A DNA stretch of 64,000 nucleotides from Actinomadura rubteroloni (GCF_002911665.1 NZ_MTBP01000004.1:248001-312000), one strand, 5' to 3'; numbered from the stretch's first letter, positions 16,858 through 26,019 are shown. Translations and numbers: made by a program. The notes: generated from the letters alone by a model not told the origin.

Positions 16858-18906
16858 GTGCCGACCGTTCCGGACTTCGTCAAGCGGCTCCTGCTGGGGC
16901 GCGCGCTGAGCAGTGCCAGCGCGCACGAGCAGCTCCTGCGCAAGCGCATCGCGCTTCCGATCTTCGCCAGCGACGCCCTGTCGTCGGTGGCCTACGCCCC
17001 GCAGGAGATCATGCTGGCCCTCGCCGCGGGCGGGCTGGTCATGTACCACTACACGCCGTGGATCGCGGCGGCCGTCGTGGTGATCCTGCTCACCGTCGTC
17101 GCCTCCTACCGGCAGAACGTCCGCGCCTACCAGAGCGGCGGCGGCGACTTCGAGGTCGCCACCACCAACCTCGGCTCCAACTGGGGGCTGCTGGTCGCGT
17201 CGGCGCTGCTCGTCGACTACGTCATGACGGTCGCGGTGTCGGTGTCGTCCGGGGTGGAGAACCTGGGCGCGCTGCTGAAGTTCCTCCAGCCGCACGAGGT
17301 GCTGGTCGCGATCGTGATCGTCGTCCTGCTGACGATCGGGAACCTGCGCGGGCTCAAGGAGGCCGGCGTCGCGTTCGCGGTCCCGACCTATCTGTTCATG
17401 TTCGCGATCGTCGCCATGCTGATGTGGGGCGCGGTGCGGCTGGCGTTCGGCGTGGACCTGAACGCCGAGACCGCGCACTTCCAGGTCACCGGCAACGAGA
17501 GCAACGTCGGCGGGTTCGCGCTGATCTTCCTGCTGCTGCGGGCGTTCTCCTCCGGCTGCGCGGCGCTGACCGGGGTCGAGTCGATCAGCAACGGCGTCCC
17601 GGCGTTCCGCAAGCCGAAGGGCGAGAACGCCGCCAAGACGCTGCTGGCGCTCGGCGGCGTCGCCACGGTGATGTTCGGCGGCGTCACCGCCCTCGCCTAC
17701 GCCACCCACGCCAAGTTCGCCGACCCGGCGCAGGGCAGCCACCTCATCAACCCGAGCACGGGCCGCGAGGTCACCGACGCCGACCCCGTCATCGCCCAGG
17801 TCGCGCACACCGTGTTCAGCGGGTTCACCCCCGGGTTCGCGCTGGTCACCGTGATGACCGCGCTGATCCTGTTCCTCGCCGCGAACACCGCGTTCAACGG
17901 GTTCCCGGTGCTCGGGTCCGTCCTCGCCCAGAACCGGTACCTGCCGCGCCAGCTCCACACGCGCGGCGACCGGCTCGCGTTCAGCAACGGCATCATCCTG
18001 CTCTCGGCGGCGGCGGGCGTGCTGATCTACGCCTACGACGCGTCGGTCACCAAGCTGATCCCGCTCTACACCGTCGGCGTGTTCGTCTCGTTCACCGTCA
18101 GCCAGATCGGCATGGTCCGGCACTGGAACCGGCTGCTGCGCGCCGAGCGGGACCCCGCGCAGCGCCGCCGCATGGTCGTCTCCCGGTCGATCAACGCGTT
18201 CGGCGCGACGCTCACCGGGGTCGTCCTGGTGGTCGTGCTGATCACCAAGTTCGCGCTCGGCGCCTACATCGTCGTGATCGCCATGCCGGTGCTGTTCGCG
18301 ATGATGCGCGGGATCCGGCGGCACTACGACCGCGTCGCGGCGGAGCTGGTGCCGTCCGGGGAGGACGTGGCGCTCCCCGCCCGCAACCACGCGATCGTCC
18401 TCGTCTCCAAGATCCACAAGCCGACGCTGCGGGCGCTGGCGTACGCGCAGGTCACCCGGCCGTCCACGCTGGAGGCCGTCACGGTGGCGGTGGACGCCGC
18501 CGAGTCGCGCCGCCTCCAGGAGGAGTGGGACGCGCTGGACACCTCCGTCCCGCTCAAGATCCTCGACTCGCCGTTCCGCGAGGTCACCCGGCCCGTCCTG
18601 GAGTACGTCAAGAGCGTGCGGCGCCGCAGCCCCCGCGACGTCGTGACCGTGTTCATCCCCGAGTACGTCGTCGGCCACTGGTGGGAGACGCTGCTCCACA
18701 ACCAGAGCGCACTGCGGCTCAAGGGGCGGCTGCTGTTCCAGCCCGGCGTCATGGTGACGAGCGTGGCGTGGCAGCTCCACTCGTCCGACCGGCTGAAGGG
18801 ACGCGCCGAGCGCGCCGCGCCGGGGGCCTCGCGCCGTCCGCCGCGCCCGCCGCGCGACCAGGACGGGACGGTCCCCGGTGCCGGTATCGTTTCGGACCGT
18901 GACTGA
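16858..18906 (+). CDS. APC-superfamily permease, KimA-like potassium importer
   Basis: 682 residues. About twelve hydrophobic helices in the first 480 residues are followed by a cytosolic domain of about 190 residues. Several segments match what I recall of Bacillus KimA (YdaO): FASDALSSVAYAPQEI, YQSGGGDFEVATTNLG, LVDYVMTVAVSVSSG, LRAFSSGCAALTGVESISNG and, in the tail, WETLLHNQSALRLKGRLLF. KimA is a proton-coupled potassium importer. The divergent RCK genes support a potassium role here. The GTG start is eight residues before the conserved KRLLLGR. Annotation as an amino-acid permease would be the generic alternative. Confidence 0.88.
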   Translation: MPTVPDFVKRLLLGRALSSASAHEQLLRKRIALPIFASDALSSVAYAPQEIMLALAAGGLVMYHYTPWIAAAVVVILLTVVASYRQNVRAYQSGGGDFEVATTNLGSNWGLLVASALLVDYVMTVAVSVSSGVENLGALLKFLQPHEVLVAIVIVVLLTIGNLRGLKEAGVAFAVPTYLFMFAIVAMLMWGAVRLAFGVDLNAETAHFQVTGNESNVGGFALIFLLLRAFSSGCAALTGVESISNGVPAFRKPKGENAAKTLLALGGVATVMFGGVTALAYATHAKFADPAQGSHLINPSTGREVTDADPVIAQVAHTVFSGFTPGFALVTVMTALILFLAANTAFNGFPVLGSVLAQNRYLPRQLHTRGDRLAFSNGIILLSAAAGVLIYAYDASVTKLIPLYTVGVFVSFTVSQIGMVRHWNRLLRAERDPAQRRRMVVSRSINAFGATLTGVVLVVVLITKFALGAYIVVIAMPVLFAMMRGIRRHYDRVAAELVPSGEDVALPARNHAIVLVSKIHKPTLRALAYAQVTRPSTLEAVTVAVDAAESRRLQEEWDALDTSVPLKILDSPFREVTRPVLEYVKSVRRRSPRDVVTVFIPEYVVGHWWETLLHNQSALRLKGRLLFQPGVMVTSVAWQLHSSDRLKGRAERAAPGASRRPPRPPRDQDGTVPGAGIVSDRD

Positions 18907-20236
18907 TCTGCGACCCGGTGACCTGCTCGACCTCGACGTGGGCAATGTCGCCAATGGCGGCTTCTGCGTGGCCCGGCACGAAGGCCGGGTGGTGTTCGTG
19001 CGGCACGCGCTGCCCGGCGAGAAGGTCCGCGCCCGCGTCACGGACGTCTCCAAGAAGTTCCTGCGCGCGGACGCCGAGGAGATCGTCGTCGCGTCCCCCG
19101 ACCGCGTCCCGGCGCCCTGCCCGTTCTCCGGGCCGGGCCGCTGCGGCGGCTGCGACTGGCAGCACGCCGCGCTGCCCGCGCAGCGCGCGCTGAAGGCCAC
19201 GGTGATCGAGGAGCAGTTGCGCCGCGTCGCGGGGATCGAGCGGACCGTCGTGGTCGAAGAGGTCCCCTACCCCGAGTCCGACGAGTTCGTGCCCGCCCCC
19301 GGCCTCGGCTGGCGGACGCGCGTCCAGTTCTCCGTGGACGCCGGCGCGGTCGGGCTGCGCAAGCACCGGTCGCACGACGTCGAGCCGGTGGACGAGTGCC
19401 TCATCGCGCACCCCGGCGTCGAACTGATGGGCATCGAGCGGCGCCGCTGGCCGGGGACCGCGTCGGTCGAGGGCGTCGTGTCGGCCGCCACGGGGGACCG
19501 GGTCGTCGTCCTGCGCGGCAAGCGGTCCGCGCGGGTCCCGCGGCTGGACGTGCCGGTGCGGCTCGTCCGGGGCCGTCCCGAGCCCGGCACGACCGTCCCG
19601 TTCGTGCGCGAGCAGGTCCGCGACCGGCTGTTCCAGGTGACGGGCGGCGGGTTCTGGCAGGTCCACCCGGGCGCGGCGCCGCTGCTGGTGGACGCCGTCC
19701 TGGACGCCCTGGAGCCCAAGCCCGGCGACGTCGTCGTGGACCTGTACTGCGGCGCGGGCCTGTTCACGGCGTTCCTCGGCGAGCGCGTCGGCTCCGGCGG
19801 CCTGGTCGTCGGCGTCGAGTCCGACGGCCCGGCGGTGCGGGACGCGCGGTTCAACGTCCGGGACCTGCCGCAGGTGTCGATCGAGCGCGGCGCCGTCGAG
19901 GAGGTCGTCGGGGACCTGGAGTTCGGCCGGGCGGACGGCTCGTCCCGCACACAGAACAAGCGGTCCGGCACCGGCCACCGCGGCGGCGCCCGGTCGGGCG
20001 GCGCGGACCTGGTCGTCCTCGACCCGCCCCGGACCGGCGCGGGCCGCGAGGTGGTCGACCACGTCGCGGCCCTGGCCACCCGCAAGATCGCCTACGTCTC
20101 GTGCGACCCGGCGACGCTCGCGCGCGACCTCTCCTACTTCGGCGAGCGCGGCTGGACCCTGGAATCCCTCCGCGCTTTCGACGCCTTCCCGATGACCCAG
20201 CACGTGGAATTGCTGGCGACGCTCGTCCGGGGCTGA
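18899..20236 (+). CDS. TRAM-domain class I SAM-dependent RNA uracil-C5 methyltransferase (TrmA/RlmD family)
   Basis: 445 residues. An N-terminal TRAM domain (1-60) is followed by an iron-sulfur-type cysteine set (CPFSGPGRCGGCDWQ), the SAM motif DLYCGAGLFT and the catalytic loop VSCDPATLARD with the nucleophilic Cys. It should methylate a uracil in tRNA or 23S rRNA; which one is not determinable. A low-complexity insert (SSRTQNKRSGTGHRGGARSG, about 350) interrupts the SAM domain. The GTG start overlaps the permease stop by eight bases, so the genes are coupled. Confidence 0.92.
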   Translation: MTDLRPGDLLDLDVGNVANGGFCVARHEGRVVFVRHALPGEKVRARVTDVSKKFLRADAEEIVVASPDRVPAPCPFSGPGRCGGCDWQHAALPAQRALKATVIEEQLRRVAGIERTVVVEEVPYPESDEFVPAPGLGWRTRVQFSVDAGAVGLRKHRSHDVEPVDECLIAHPGVELMGIERRRWPGTASVEGVVSAATGDRVVVLRGKRSARVPRLDVPVRLVRGRPEPGTTVPFVREQVRDRLFQVTGGGFWQVHPGAAPLLVDAVLDALEPKPGDVVVDLYCGAGLFTAFLGERVGSGGLVVGVESDGPAVRDARFNVRDLPQVSIERGAVEEVVGDLEFGRADGSSRTQNKRSGTGHRGGARSGGADLVVLDPPRTGAGREVVDHVAALATRKIAYVSCDPATLARDLSYFGERGWTLESLRAFDAFPMTQHVELLATLVRG

Positions 20237-20243
20237 TGCGACG

Positions 20244-20720
20244 TCACCTGGCCGCCGCGATCTCGGCCAGGTGACGCAGCGAATTCGGCAGGTGTTCGGG
20301 GCCGAAGGGCGGGAAACTCAGGTACTCCCGGATGGACGGCGGTACCGCCGACCAGTCGTAGGTGAGGGTGACCTCCGTCGTGTCCGGGGTGAGCGGGACG
20401 AGGTCGTAGCGCCAGAACCAGCCGCCGAACTCCAGGCGCCCGTCGTCCTTCTCCTGGCCCGTCAGCCAGGCGATGGTGCGCGGCGGGTCCAGGGCGTCGA
20501 CCTTGTTGGCCGTCCGGTAGCCGCCGTCGGGATGGTTCGGGTGGTACATGTTCATCCGGAAGACCTGCCCGGCCTCGGTCAGCGGTGCCTGGTCGACGGG
20601 TTCGCGGACCCAGCCGGTGCCGTCGATCGCGGCGTGCGCCGCCGGGTCGGCCAGCACCGCGAACACCTGCGCGGCGGGCAGGGCGAACGTCCGGGTGGCG
20701 GTCAATCTCTCCTGGTCCAC
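20244..20720 (-). CDS. SRPBCC family protein
   Basis: 158 residues with the polyketide-cyclase/START-like pattern: RTFALPAAQVFAVLADPAAH at the N-terminus, a central beta-rich part (FGGWFWRYDLVPLTPDTTEV), and a C-terminal helix (PNSLRHLAEIAAAR). Such proteins bind hydrophobic ligands. The GTG at 20720 follows AAGGAG ten bases upstream. It converges on the methyltransferase gene and is separated from the secreted-protein gene upstream by about 100 bases. The ligand is unknown. Confidence 0.85.
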   Translation of the reverse strand: MDQERLTATRTFALPAAQVFAVLADPAAHAAIDGTGWVREPVDQAPLTEAGQVFRMNMYHPNHPDGGYRTANKVDALDPPRTIAWLTGQEKDDGRLEFGGWFWRYDLVPLTPDTTEVTLTYDWSAVPPSIREYLSFPPFGPEHLPNSLRHLAEIAAAR

Positions 20721-20824
20721 GATTGCTGTGCTCCTTGTCCGGTCTTCCCGCCGTGGCGGGCTCGAAGAGTAAGACCGGACGGCCGCCCCGAAGTCACCGG
20801 GCGGGCCGGCGGAATTCGGGGCGG

Positions 20825-21808
20825 TCAGCCGATGATGTGGAAGACGCCGATGTCGTCGTCGTTGGGACCGGCCTGCGTGGTCTGGTTGAGGGACGCCTCG
20901 ACGCCGACCCAGCCGTGGAAGCGCCCGTCGTCGTCCACGACCTGGATCATGGGTTTGACGTGGGAGTTCCCGGTGTAGCAGATCTCGCCGCGGGCGTCGG
21001 CGAGTTCGGTGTGCCAGTGCCAGAGGGTGTCGCGGCGATGGGCGGGGGCGGCGTTGGCCGGGGCGATGTAGTAGGCGGTGTGGATGGTCGCGCTCGCGTT
21101 GGTCTTGGCGCCGAGGCAGCGTTTGTCGGTGCAGATGTGCCACTCCCGGGCCCAGAAGGGCTCGCCGTCGCCCTGGTCGACGTAGCCCTCATAGCCGAGG
21201 TCGGGGTCGTAGGCGGTCTTCCACAGGGCGTAACGGTGTTTCATCTTCGTCCAGTCGGCGGCTTTCACGACGGACGCCGGAATCCGTTGCGTCCAGCGCG
21301 CATTGCTGCCGTTGCCGAAGCCGTGCGTGGCGTCGAAATCATTGCCCGCCAGTTCCGCGGCGGCCAGCTTTCCGGCGGACGCGGTGCTCAGTTTCCAGGA
21401 TTCGTCATGGTCGTTGCTCCAATTGATGGTCAGGGTGCCGTTCTTCGTCGTATAGGTTCCGCGCAACGTCTGTGACGCGTCGGCCGTCTCCCACCCGGCG
21501 GCCGTGAGGACCGTGCAGTCGCGTCCCGCGCAGTCCTGCGCGGTGATCCCCGTGCTGGTCCGGGGCACGTGGACGCGCTGCGACCACTGCCAGTACTGCT
21601 GGACGACCTTGCCGTCCCCGGCGAAGGTGTACTGCGCCAGGCGCACCCAGTTCTCCGTCGAGTCGGCGTCGAGCGAGCCGATGGCCATCGCGTAATTCGC
21701 CTTGCCCAGCGGCAGCGGCGTCGCCCGCGCGTGCGCCGGGGCGGCGACGGAAACGACAAGAAGGGTCATAGCCGAAATGGCCGTCGTTCTTGCGCTGAAC
21801 GGGCGCAT
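20825..21808 (-). CDS. Secreted protein of unknown function
   Basis: 327 residues. A signal peptide is clear: basic start MRPFSART, hydrophobic core ISAMTLLVVSVAAP, and an AHA-type cleavage region near 27. The mature part is rich in Trp, Tyr, Asp and Thr (WVRLAQYTF, QQYWQWSQRV, LWHWHTELAD) with two likely disulfide pairs (CAGRDC; CTDKRC). I do not recognise a domain, although the beta-rich aromatic pattern suggests a secreted carbohydrate- or lipid-related protein. The ATG at 21808 follows GGAG eight bases upstream; longer in-frame starts lack one. Confidence 0.75.
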   Translation of the reverse strand: MRPFSARTTAISAMTLLVVSVAAPAHARATPLPLGKANYAMAIGSLDADSTENWVRLAQYTFAGDGKVVQQYWQWSQRVHVPRTSTGITAQDCAGRDCTVLTAAGWETADASQTLRGTYTTKNGTLTINWSNDHDESWKLSTASAGKLAAAELAGNDFDATHGFGNGSNARWTQRIPASVVKAADWTKMKHRYALWKTAYDPDLGYEGYVDQGDGEPFWAREWHICTDKRCLGAKTNASATIHTAYYIAPANAAPAHRRDTLWHWHTELADARGEICYTGNSHVKPMIQVVDDDGRFHGWVGVEASLNQTTQAGPNDDDIGVFHIIG

Positions 21809-22085
21809 GGGGTGCTCCGGGTGAGCGATCGCGGACGTGGCGGACCGGAACAGGAAACGCCACCCACGGCTCGCCGTGTGCGGACACGCCGGTTCTTTTG
21901 CCGAATGATCGTCGCGCTGAGTGACGCTCCGTGTCGTAGAGTGCGGGACGGTTTGCGATCTTCGGCCCGACGATCGCCGACCGCCGCCCGGCCGCCCGTC
22001 CACTGGTCACCCCGGGAACCCGCGACGCCGGACGGCGCGCGCCCGGGGGCGCACGGCGGGGGCCGGGCGGCCTCCGCGGCCGGTG

Positions 22086-22802
22086 CTACCGGACGCGGAG
22101 CAGGACGGGCCAGGTCTTCGGGCCCACCTCGCCGTCGGCCGCGACGCCGCCCCACTTCTGGACGGCGATGACGGCGCGGCGGACGGTCTCGTCGAACGAG
22201 CCGTCCACGGTCCGGATCTCGGGATGGGAGCGGGCGAGCAGCAGGCCGCGCAGCGTCTGCACGTGCTCGCCGGTCGCGCCCTTCTTCAGCAGGGGCAGGT
22301 CCTTCACGGTGTTCACCATCCAGGGGGACGCGGTGGTCGGGTAGTCGGGACGTCCGTAACCGGCGATGACGGACGCGGACCGGACGCGGCGCAGCACGGC
22401 GTCGGCCGTGTTGCCCTCGATGGTCTGCACCCGTCCGCCGCCGAGCACGGCCTCCACGACGCCCACGTGGTCGATGGCGTCGAGGGAGTCGGAGGCGCCC
22501 CAGTCGAAGAACACGATGTCGCCGGGGCGGGCCGCGTCGACGTTCGCGGTCGTCCCGGCGTGCCAGCGGCCCGCCTGCCGGAAGTCGCGCGCGTGCCACA
22601 CCGTGTAGGCGCGGTCCCCGGCGGGCAGGACGGCGGCGGCGTTGCCCGAGCGGCGCGCCCACTCGGTGACGGCGATGTCGCACCAGGCCGTCGCCAGGTA
22701 GTCCGCGCCGTTGCGGGACGCGTAGGCGCGGGTCAGGGCGTTCGGCCGGCCGCGGGTGCCGAGCCAGCGGCGCGCCTCGGCGAGCAGGGCGGCGGCCGTC
22801 AT
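22086..22802 (-). CDS. CHAP-domain amidase with C-terminal peptidoglycan-binding domain
   Basis: 238 residues. An N-terminal CHAP domain (about 10-150) shows the catalytic Cys in TAWCDIAVTEW, the His in DHVGVVEAV and the acidic EGNT. A PG_binding_1 domain follows (LLKKGATGEHVQTL to VGPKTW). It should cleave peptide bonds in peptidoglycan. No signal peptide is visible, which is odd for a wall enzyme. The start has no good ribosome site and sits 20 bases after a strong hairpin (22822-22854), so expression may depend on readthrough. It is downstream of the DUF1906 protein and a 41-residue peptide gene, all on the same strand. Confidence 0.85.
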   Translation of the reverse strand: MTAAALLAEARRWLGTRGRPNALTRAYASRNGADYLATAWCDIAVTEWARRSGNAAAVLPAGDRAYTVWHARDFRQAGRWHAGTTANVDAARPGDIVFFDWGASDSLDAIDHVGVVEAVLGGGRVQTIEGNTADAVLRRVRSASVIAGYGRPDYPTTASPWMVNTVKDLPLLKKGATGEHVQTLRGLLLARSHPEIRTVDGSFDETVRRAVIAVQKWGGVAADGEVGPKTWPVLLRVR

Positions 22803-22821
22803 CGCGCCACGCCCCGGAAAC

Positions 22822-22854
22822 GCGGAAGCGGCCGGGTTCGCCGGCCGCTTCCGC
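22822..22854 (-). terminator. Strong hairpin between small peptide gene and CHAP gene
   Basis: A 14-base perfect stem (22822-22835 with 22841-22854) has a five-base loop. It lies 27 bases after the stop of the 41-residue peptide and 20 bases before the CHAP start. With no room for a promoter between hairpin and CHAP start, it looks like a terminator or attenuator that reduces CHAP expression. Confidence 0.6.
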
Positions 22855-22880
22855 TGGGGTCGTCGTGTCGTCGTCGCATG

Positions 22881-23006
22881 TCAGGCTCCCGGGCCGTACA
22901 GGGCGGCGAGCACGGCGTCCTCGTCCGGCTCGGTCGCCCGGTGCGCGTCCGGGCTGCGGTCCACACGGGCCGTCAACGCGGCCTCGTCCGGTGGTGCGTC
23001 GGTCAT
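22881..23006 (-). CDS. Small acidic peptide, 41 residues
   Basis: A short reading frame starts at ATG 23006 with a well placed ribosome site (GAAGGGG six to seven bases before). The product is acidic, begins MTDAPPDEAALTARVDRS and ends AVLAALYGPGA. It has no signal peptide or cysteines. It lies between two peptidoglycan-active genes and is followed by a strong hairpin. I do not recognise it. It could be a partner or regulator of the neighbouring lytic enzymes, or a spurious frame; the ribosome site and terminator favour a real gene. Confidence 0.55.
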   Translation of the reverse strand: MTDAPPDEAALTARVDRSPDAHRATEPDEDAVLAALYGPGA

Positions 23007-23101
23007 CGGATCCCCTTCCGTGCCGGGCCGGCGCACGGTCGGCCAGCCCACTGGGGACCAGTTTCGGCGGCGGGACGGCCGCCCTCAATTGACCGGCGCG
23101 G

Positions 23102-24130
23102 TCACAGGCGCCAGAACAGGACCTTCGCGCCCGCGGCGGAGACCTTGGCCGCCTCCTTGCCGAACTGCTTCACCTGGAAGCGGACGCGGTAGCCGTCGTC
23201 CACGGTGTCGGCGGACGTGGCGAACACCAGCGCCGTGTCCTCGCCCGCCGACAGGAAGTCCTGCGTGGCGGCGACGGTGAACTTGGACGTGTCGTCGCCC
23301 TTGACCTCGATGGCCCGCGCCTGGATCCGGGTGCCCTGCGGGACGCCGTCCAGCGTCAGGCTCGCGGTGAGCGCGTAGCGCGCCGGGCCCCACAGGATGC
23401 TCGGGCCGCCCTCGTCGGAGTGCTGGTGCTCGGCGTCGGAGTAGTCCTTGTCGAAGGCGAGGGTCGTCCATTCGCCGGGCTTGAGCTGCTGGGCGGCGGT
23501 GGCGCCGACCGAGACATAGTCAGGCATGTCGTCCTTTCCGGGCGAGGTGCCGATGCGCCACTGCCCGTAGTCGGCCTTCACGGCGCGGTCGTAGTCGAGC
23601 CCGACGCCGTTGATCACGTGATCGTTGGAGTACTGCTGGATCTGGGCGCGGCCGTCCCACTTGCCGCCGGACCAGGCGTAGGTCTGCCAGCCGTAGGCGA
23701 TCTTGCCCGCGTCGAACGCGCGCTTGACCGGGCCGTAGCCCGCGTAGATCCCGACGCGGTCGCCGCCGAGGACGCTCGCCGCGCCGTCCAGATAGGCGTT
23801 GATCTTCTTCTGCTGGCCGGACGAGGCGTCGAAGTCCACCGCGAAGTAGATCGGCCGGTCGTCCGGCATCCCGCAGGCGGCGGCCTGCCGCTCGGCCTCC
23901 TTCGCGTCGGCGGCGCCCGCGTCCCGTCCCTGGAGCGCGCGGCTCGCGGTGCTCTCCCAGATCGCGACGAGCCAGAAGCCGCCCTCGCAGAGCTGCTCGG
24001 CCTCGGCCCGCGTGAGGGTCTTGCCGGACGAATCGTGCGAGAGGTAGCGGCACACGAAGTCGACCCCGGCCTTCTTCAGCGCCGCCACACCCGGCCGGCC
24101 CCACGCGTAGTCCACGCCGAATACGGACAT
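23102..24130 (-). CDS. DUF1906 (Rv2525c-like) glycoside-hydrolase-like protein
   Basis: 342 residues. Residues 1-205 fit the DUF1906 TIM-barrel family related to GH25 lysozymes: FGVDYAWGRPG at the start, FVCRYLSHDSSGK, RPIYFAVDFDAS with acidic catalytic-type residues, VGIYAGYG, and QQYSNDHVINGVGLDYDRA. After a short linker comes a C-terminal beta domain of about 120 residues (WTTLAFDKDYSDAEHQHSD onward) that may bind wall polymers. There is no signal peptide, unlike Rv2525c, which uses Tat. The ATG at 24130 follows GGAGGG. Together with the CHAP protein it suggests a wall-active gene group. Confidence 0.85.
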   Translation of the reverse strand: MSVFGVDYAWGRPGVAALKKAGVDFVCRYLSHDSSGKTLTRAEAEQLCEGGFWLVAIWESTASRALQGRDAGAADAKEAERQAAACGMPDDRPIYFAVDFDASSGQQKKINAYLDGAASVLGGDRVGIYAGYGPVKRAFDAGKIAYGWQTYAWSGGKWDGRAQIQQYSNDHVINGVGLDYDRAVKADYGQWRIGTSPGKDDMPDYVSVGATAAQQLKPGEWTTLAFDKDYSDAEHQHSDEGGPSILWGPARYALTASLTLDGVPQGTRIQARAIEVKGDDTSKFTVAATQDFLSAGEDTALVFATSADTVDDGYRVRFQVKQFGKEAAKVSAAGAKVLFWRL

Positions 24131-24246
24131 GTACCCTCCCGGTGCCGGAATCCGTTGCTCTCCGATTAAAACCCGCTGCCCTCCGTGATCGCAGCGGTTT
24201 GACCAACACCGGCGGGGCGACATTTGGGTGACCTTCGGAACGCTGC

Positions 24247-24282
24247 GACGGCGCGCCCCGCGCGGAAGCGGGACGCGCCGTC
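24247..24282 (-). terminator. Hairpin after the MFS exporter gene
   Basis: GACGGCGCG (24247-24255) pairs with 24274-24282. After one mismatch, five more pairs close on a six-base loop. It lies just past the stop of the exporter gene on the minus strand. Confidence 0.6.
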
Positions 24283-24294
24283 GGCGGCCGGACG

Positions 24295-26019
24295 TCACAC
24301 CGAGGCGGCGACGGGGTCGGCGCCCGCGTTCTCCTCCTCGTCCTCGGGACGGGCGTGCATCGGCAGCAGGAAGGCCGCGACGAACGTCAGCCCGAGCATC
24401 CCGACGACGACCCACAGCGTGGCGGTCATGGCGTCGGAGAACCCTTGCGCGCCGGCGTCCTTCCCGGCGGTGCCGACGATCCGCTGCACGGCGGCCGGGT
24501 CCGACGACCGGACGGTCCGGACGGTCTGCTCCAGCCGCGCGCACGACGCGGGGACGGCCTCGTCGGCGTCGGCGCTCGCGCGGTCGTGCCCGCAGGCGCG
24601 CAGCGCGGACGCGATGCGGTCCTGGTCGGCGGCGGCGACCGAGACGGCGGCGAGCCGCGTCTTCAGCTCCGGGGCGTCGTGGCCGGCGGCGGTGGCGACG
24701 CCGCTGCCGAGCAGGCCGAAGAAGATCGTCCCGAGGACGGCCGCGCCGAGCGAGCTGCCGAGCTGCTGGATCGCGGTGAGCGTGCCGCCCGCCGAGCCGG
24801 TCTCGTGCGGTTCGACGCCGGAGATGACGATCCCGAAGAACGGCGCCATGAGCAGGCCCATGCCGAGGCCGGTGCCGATCAGCGCGGGGGCGAGCTGCCA
24901 GGGCGTCATCCCGATGCCGGCGATCTGGAGGGTGACGACGACGCCGACGGTGCCCGCCGCCATGACGGCCGTCCCGGCGTGGATCACGTGCCGGCCGAAG
25001 CGCTCCAAGGCTTGCGCGGCGACGAAGCCGACGACCATGCCGATCGACCAGGGGATCTGGCTGAGCCCGGCCTTGAGCGCCGAGTAGCCGAGCCCGAGCT
25101 GGAAGTACAGCGACAGGGTCAGCGCGAAGCCGGTCATGCCGGAGAAGAACACGAGCCCGACGACGAGCCCGCCGGTGAAGCCGCGCTTGCGGAACAGGCT
25201 CGGGGTGACGAGCGGGTCGCCGCCCGTCCGCTGCCGCCGCGCCTGGTACCAGCCGAAGACGCCGAACACGGCGACGGCGCCGGCGATCATCGCGAACGTC
25301 CAGGCGGGCCAGCCCAGCTCACGGCCCTGGACGAGCGGGTAGACCAGCAGCGCCGCGCCCGCCGCGGCGAGGACCGCGCCGAGCAGGTCCAGGCGGGTGG
25401 CCTCCTCCGACCGTCCCGACGGCAGGAACAGGATGCCCGCGATCACGGCGGCGAGGCCGAGCGGCAGGTTGATCAGGAAGATCATGCGCCAGCCGGTGCC
25501 GAACAGGTCGGCGTCCACCAGCCAGCCCGCGAGGACGGGCCCGCCGATCGAGGACAGGCCCATGATCGGCCCGAACAGGCCGAACGCGGTGCCCATCTCC
25601 TTGGGCGGGAACATGCGGCGGATCATGCCGATGCCCTGCGGCAGCATGACGGCGCCGAACAGGCCCTGGAGCACGCGGGCGCCGATCAGCATCCCGGGGG
25701 ACGCGGCGACGCCGCACAGCAGCGACCCGACGGTGAACCCGGCCGCGCCGATGACGAACATCTGCTTGCGGCCGTAGAGGTCGCCGAGGCGTCCGCCGGT
25801 GATGAGGCCGATGGCCATCGCGAGCGTGTATCCGGCGGCGAGCCACTGGATGGTGGCGGCGGTGCCGCCGAGGTCGGTGCGGATCGCCGGGGACGCGATC
25901 GTGGTGACGAGCGCGTCGAGCATGTCCATGATCTCGCCCGCGAGGACGACGAGCAGGGCGATCCAGCGCCAGCGGTAGGCGGTGACGGCGGGGGGTCCGC
26001 CGGAAGCGGTGTCGGTCAT
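24295..26019 (-). CDS. MFS drug exporter, EmrB/QacA (DHA2) family
   Basis: 574 residues with about fourteen membrane helices. Motif C of drug exporters is visible as LSSIGGPVLAGWLV, and the RITGGRLGDLYGRKQ-like loop (LITGGRLGDLYGRK) between helices 2 and 3 is motif A. An outer loop near 455-520 is rich in Asp/Arg and holds two Cys (LRACGHDRASADADE, VPASCARLEQ). It probably exports toxic compounds with proton exchange. The ATG at 26019 follows CGGAGG. It is divergent from a TetR gene with a repeated operator between them, so it is inducible. Confidence 0.92.
   Translation of the reverse strand: MTDTASGGPPAVTAYRWRWIALLVVLAGEIMDMLDALVTTIASPAIRTDLGGTAATIQWLAAGYTLAMAIGLITGGRLGDLYGRKQMFVIGAAGFTVGSLLCGVAASPGMLIGARVLQGLFGAVMLPQGIGMIRRMFPPKEMGTAFGLFGPIMGLSSIGGPVLAGWLVDADLFGTGWRMIFLINLPLGLAAVIAGILFLPSGRSEEATRLDLLGAVLAAAGAALLVYPLVQGRELGWPAWTFAMIAGAVAVFGVFGWYQARRQRTGGDPLVTPSLFRKRGFTGGLVVGLVFFSGMTGFALTLSLYFQLGLGYSALKAGLSQIPWSIGMVVGFVAAQALERFGRHVIHAGTAVMAAGTVGVVVTLQIAGIGMTPWQLAPALIGTGLGMGLLMAPFFGIVISGVEPHETGSAGGTLTAIQQLGSSLGAAVLGTIFFGLLGSGVATAAGHDAPELKTRLAAVSVAAADQDRIASALRACGHDRASADADEAVPASCARLEQTVRTVRSSDPAAVQRIVGTAGKDAGAQGFSDAMTATLWVVVGMLGLTFVAAFLLPMHARPEDEEENAGADPVAASV

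Noticed and set aside
16858..18906. Ordinary amino-acid permease
   Set aside because: The APC fold alone would allow this, but the C-terminal LLHNQSALRL segment, the FSSGCAALTGVE helix and the RCK neighbours favour a KimA-like potassium importer.
22086..24130. Prophage or phage lysis cassette
   Set aside because: CHAP and lysozyme-like proteins can be phage endolysins, but no holin, tail, capsid, integrase or attachment site is near, and neighbours are chromosomal.
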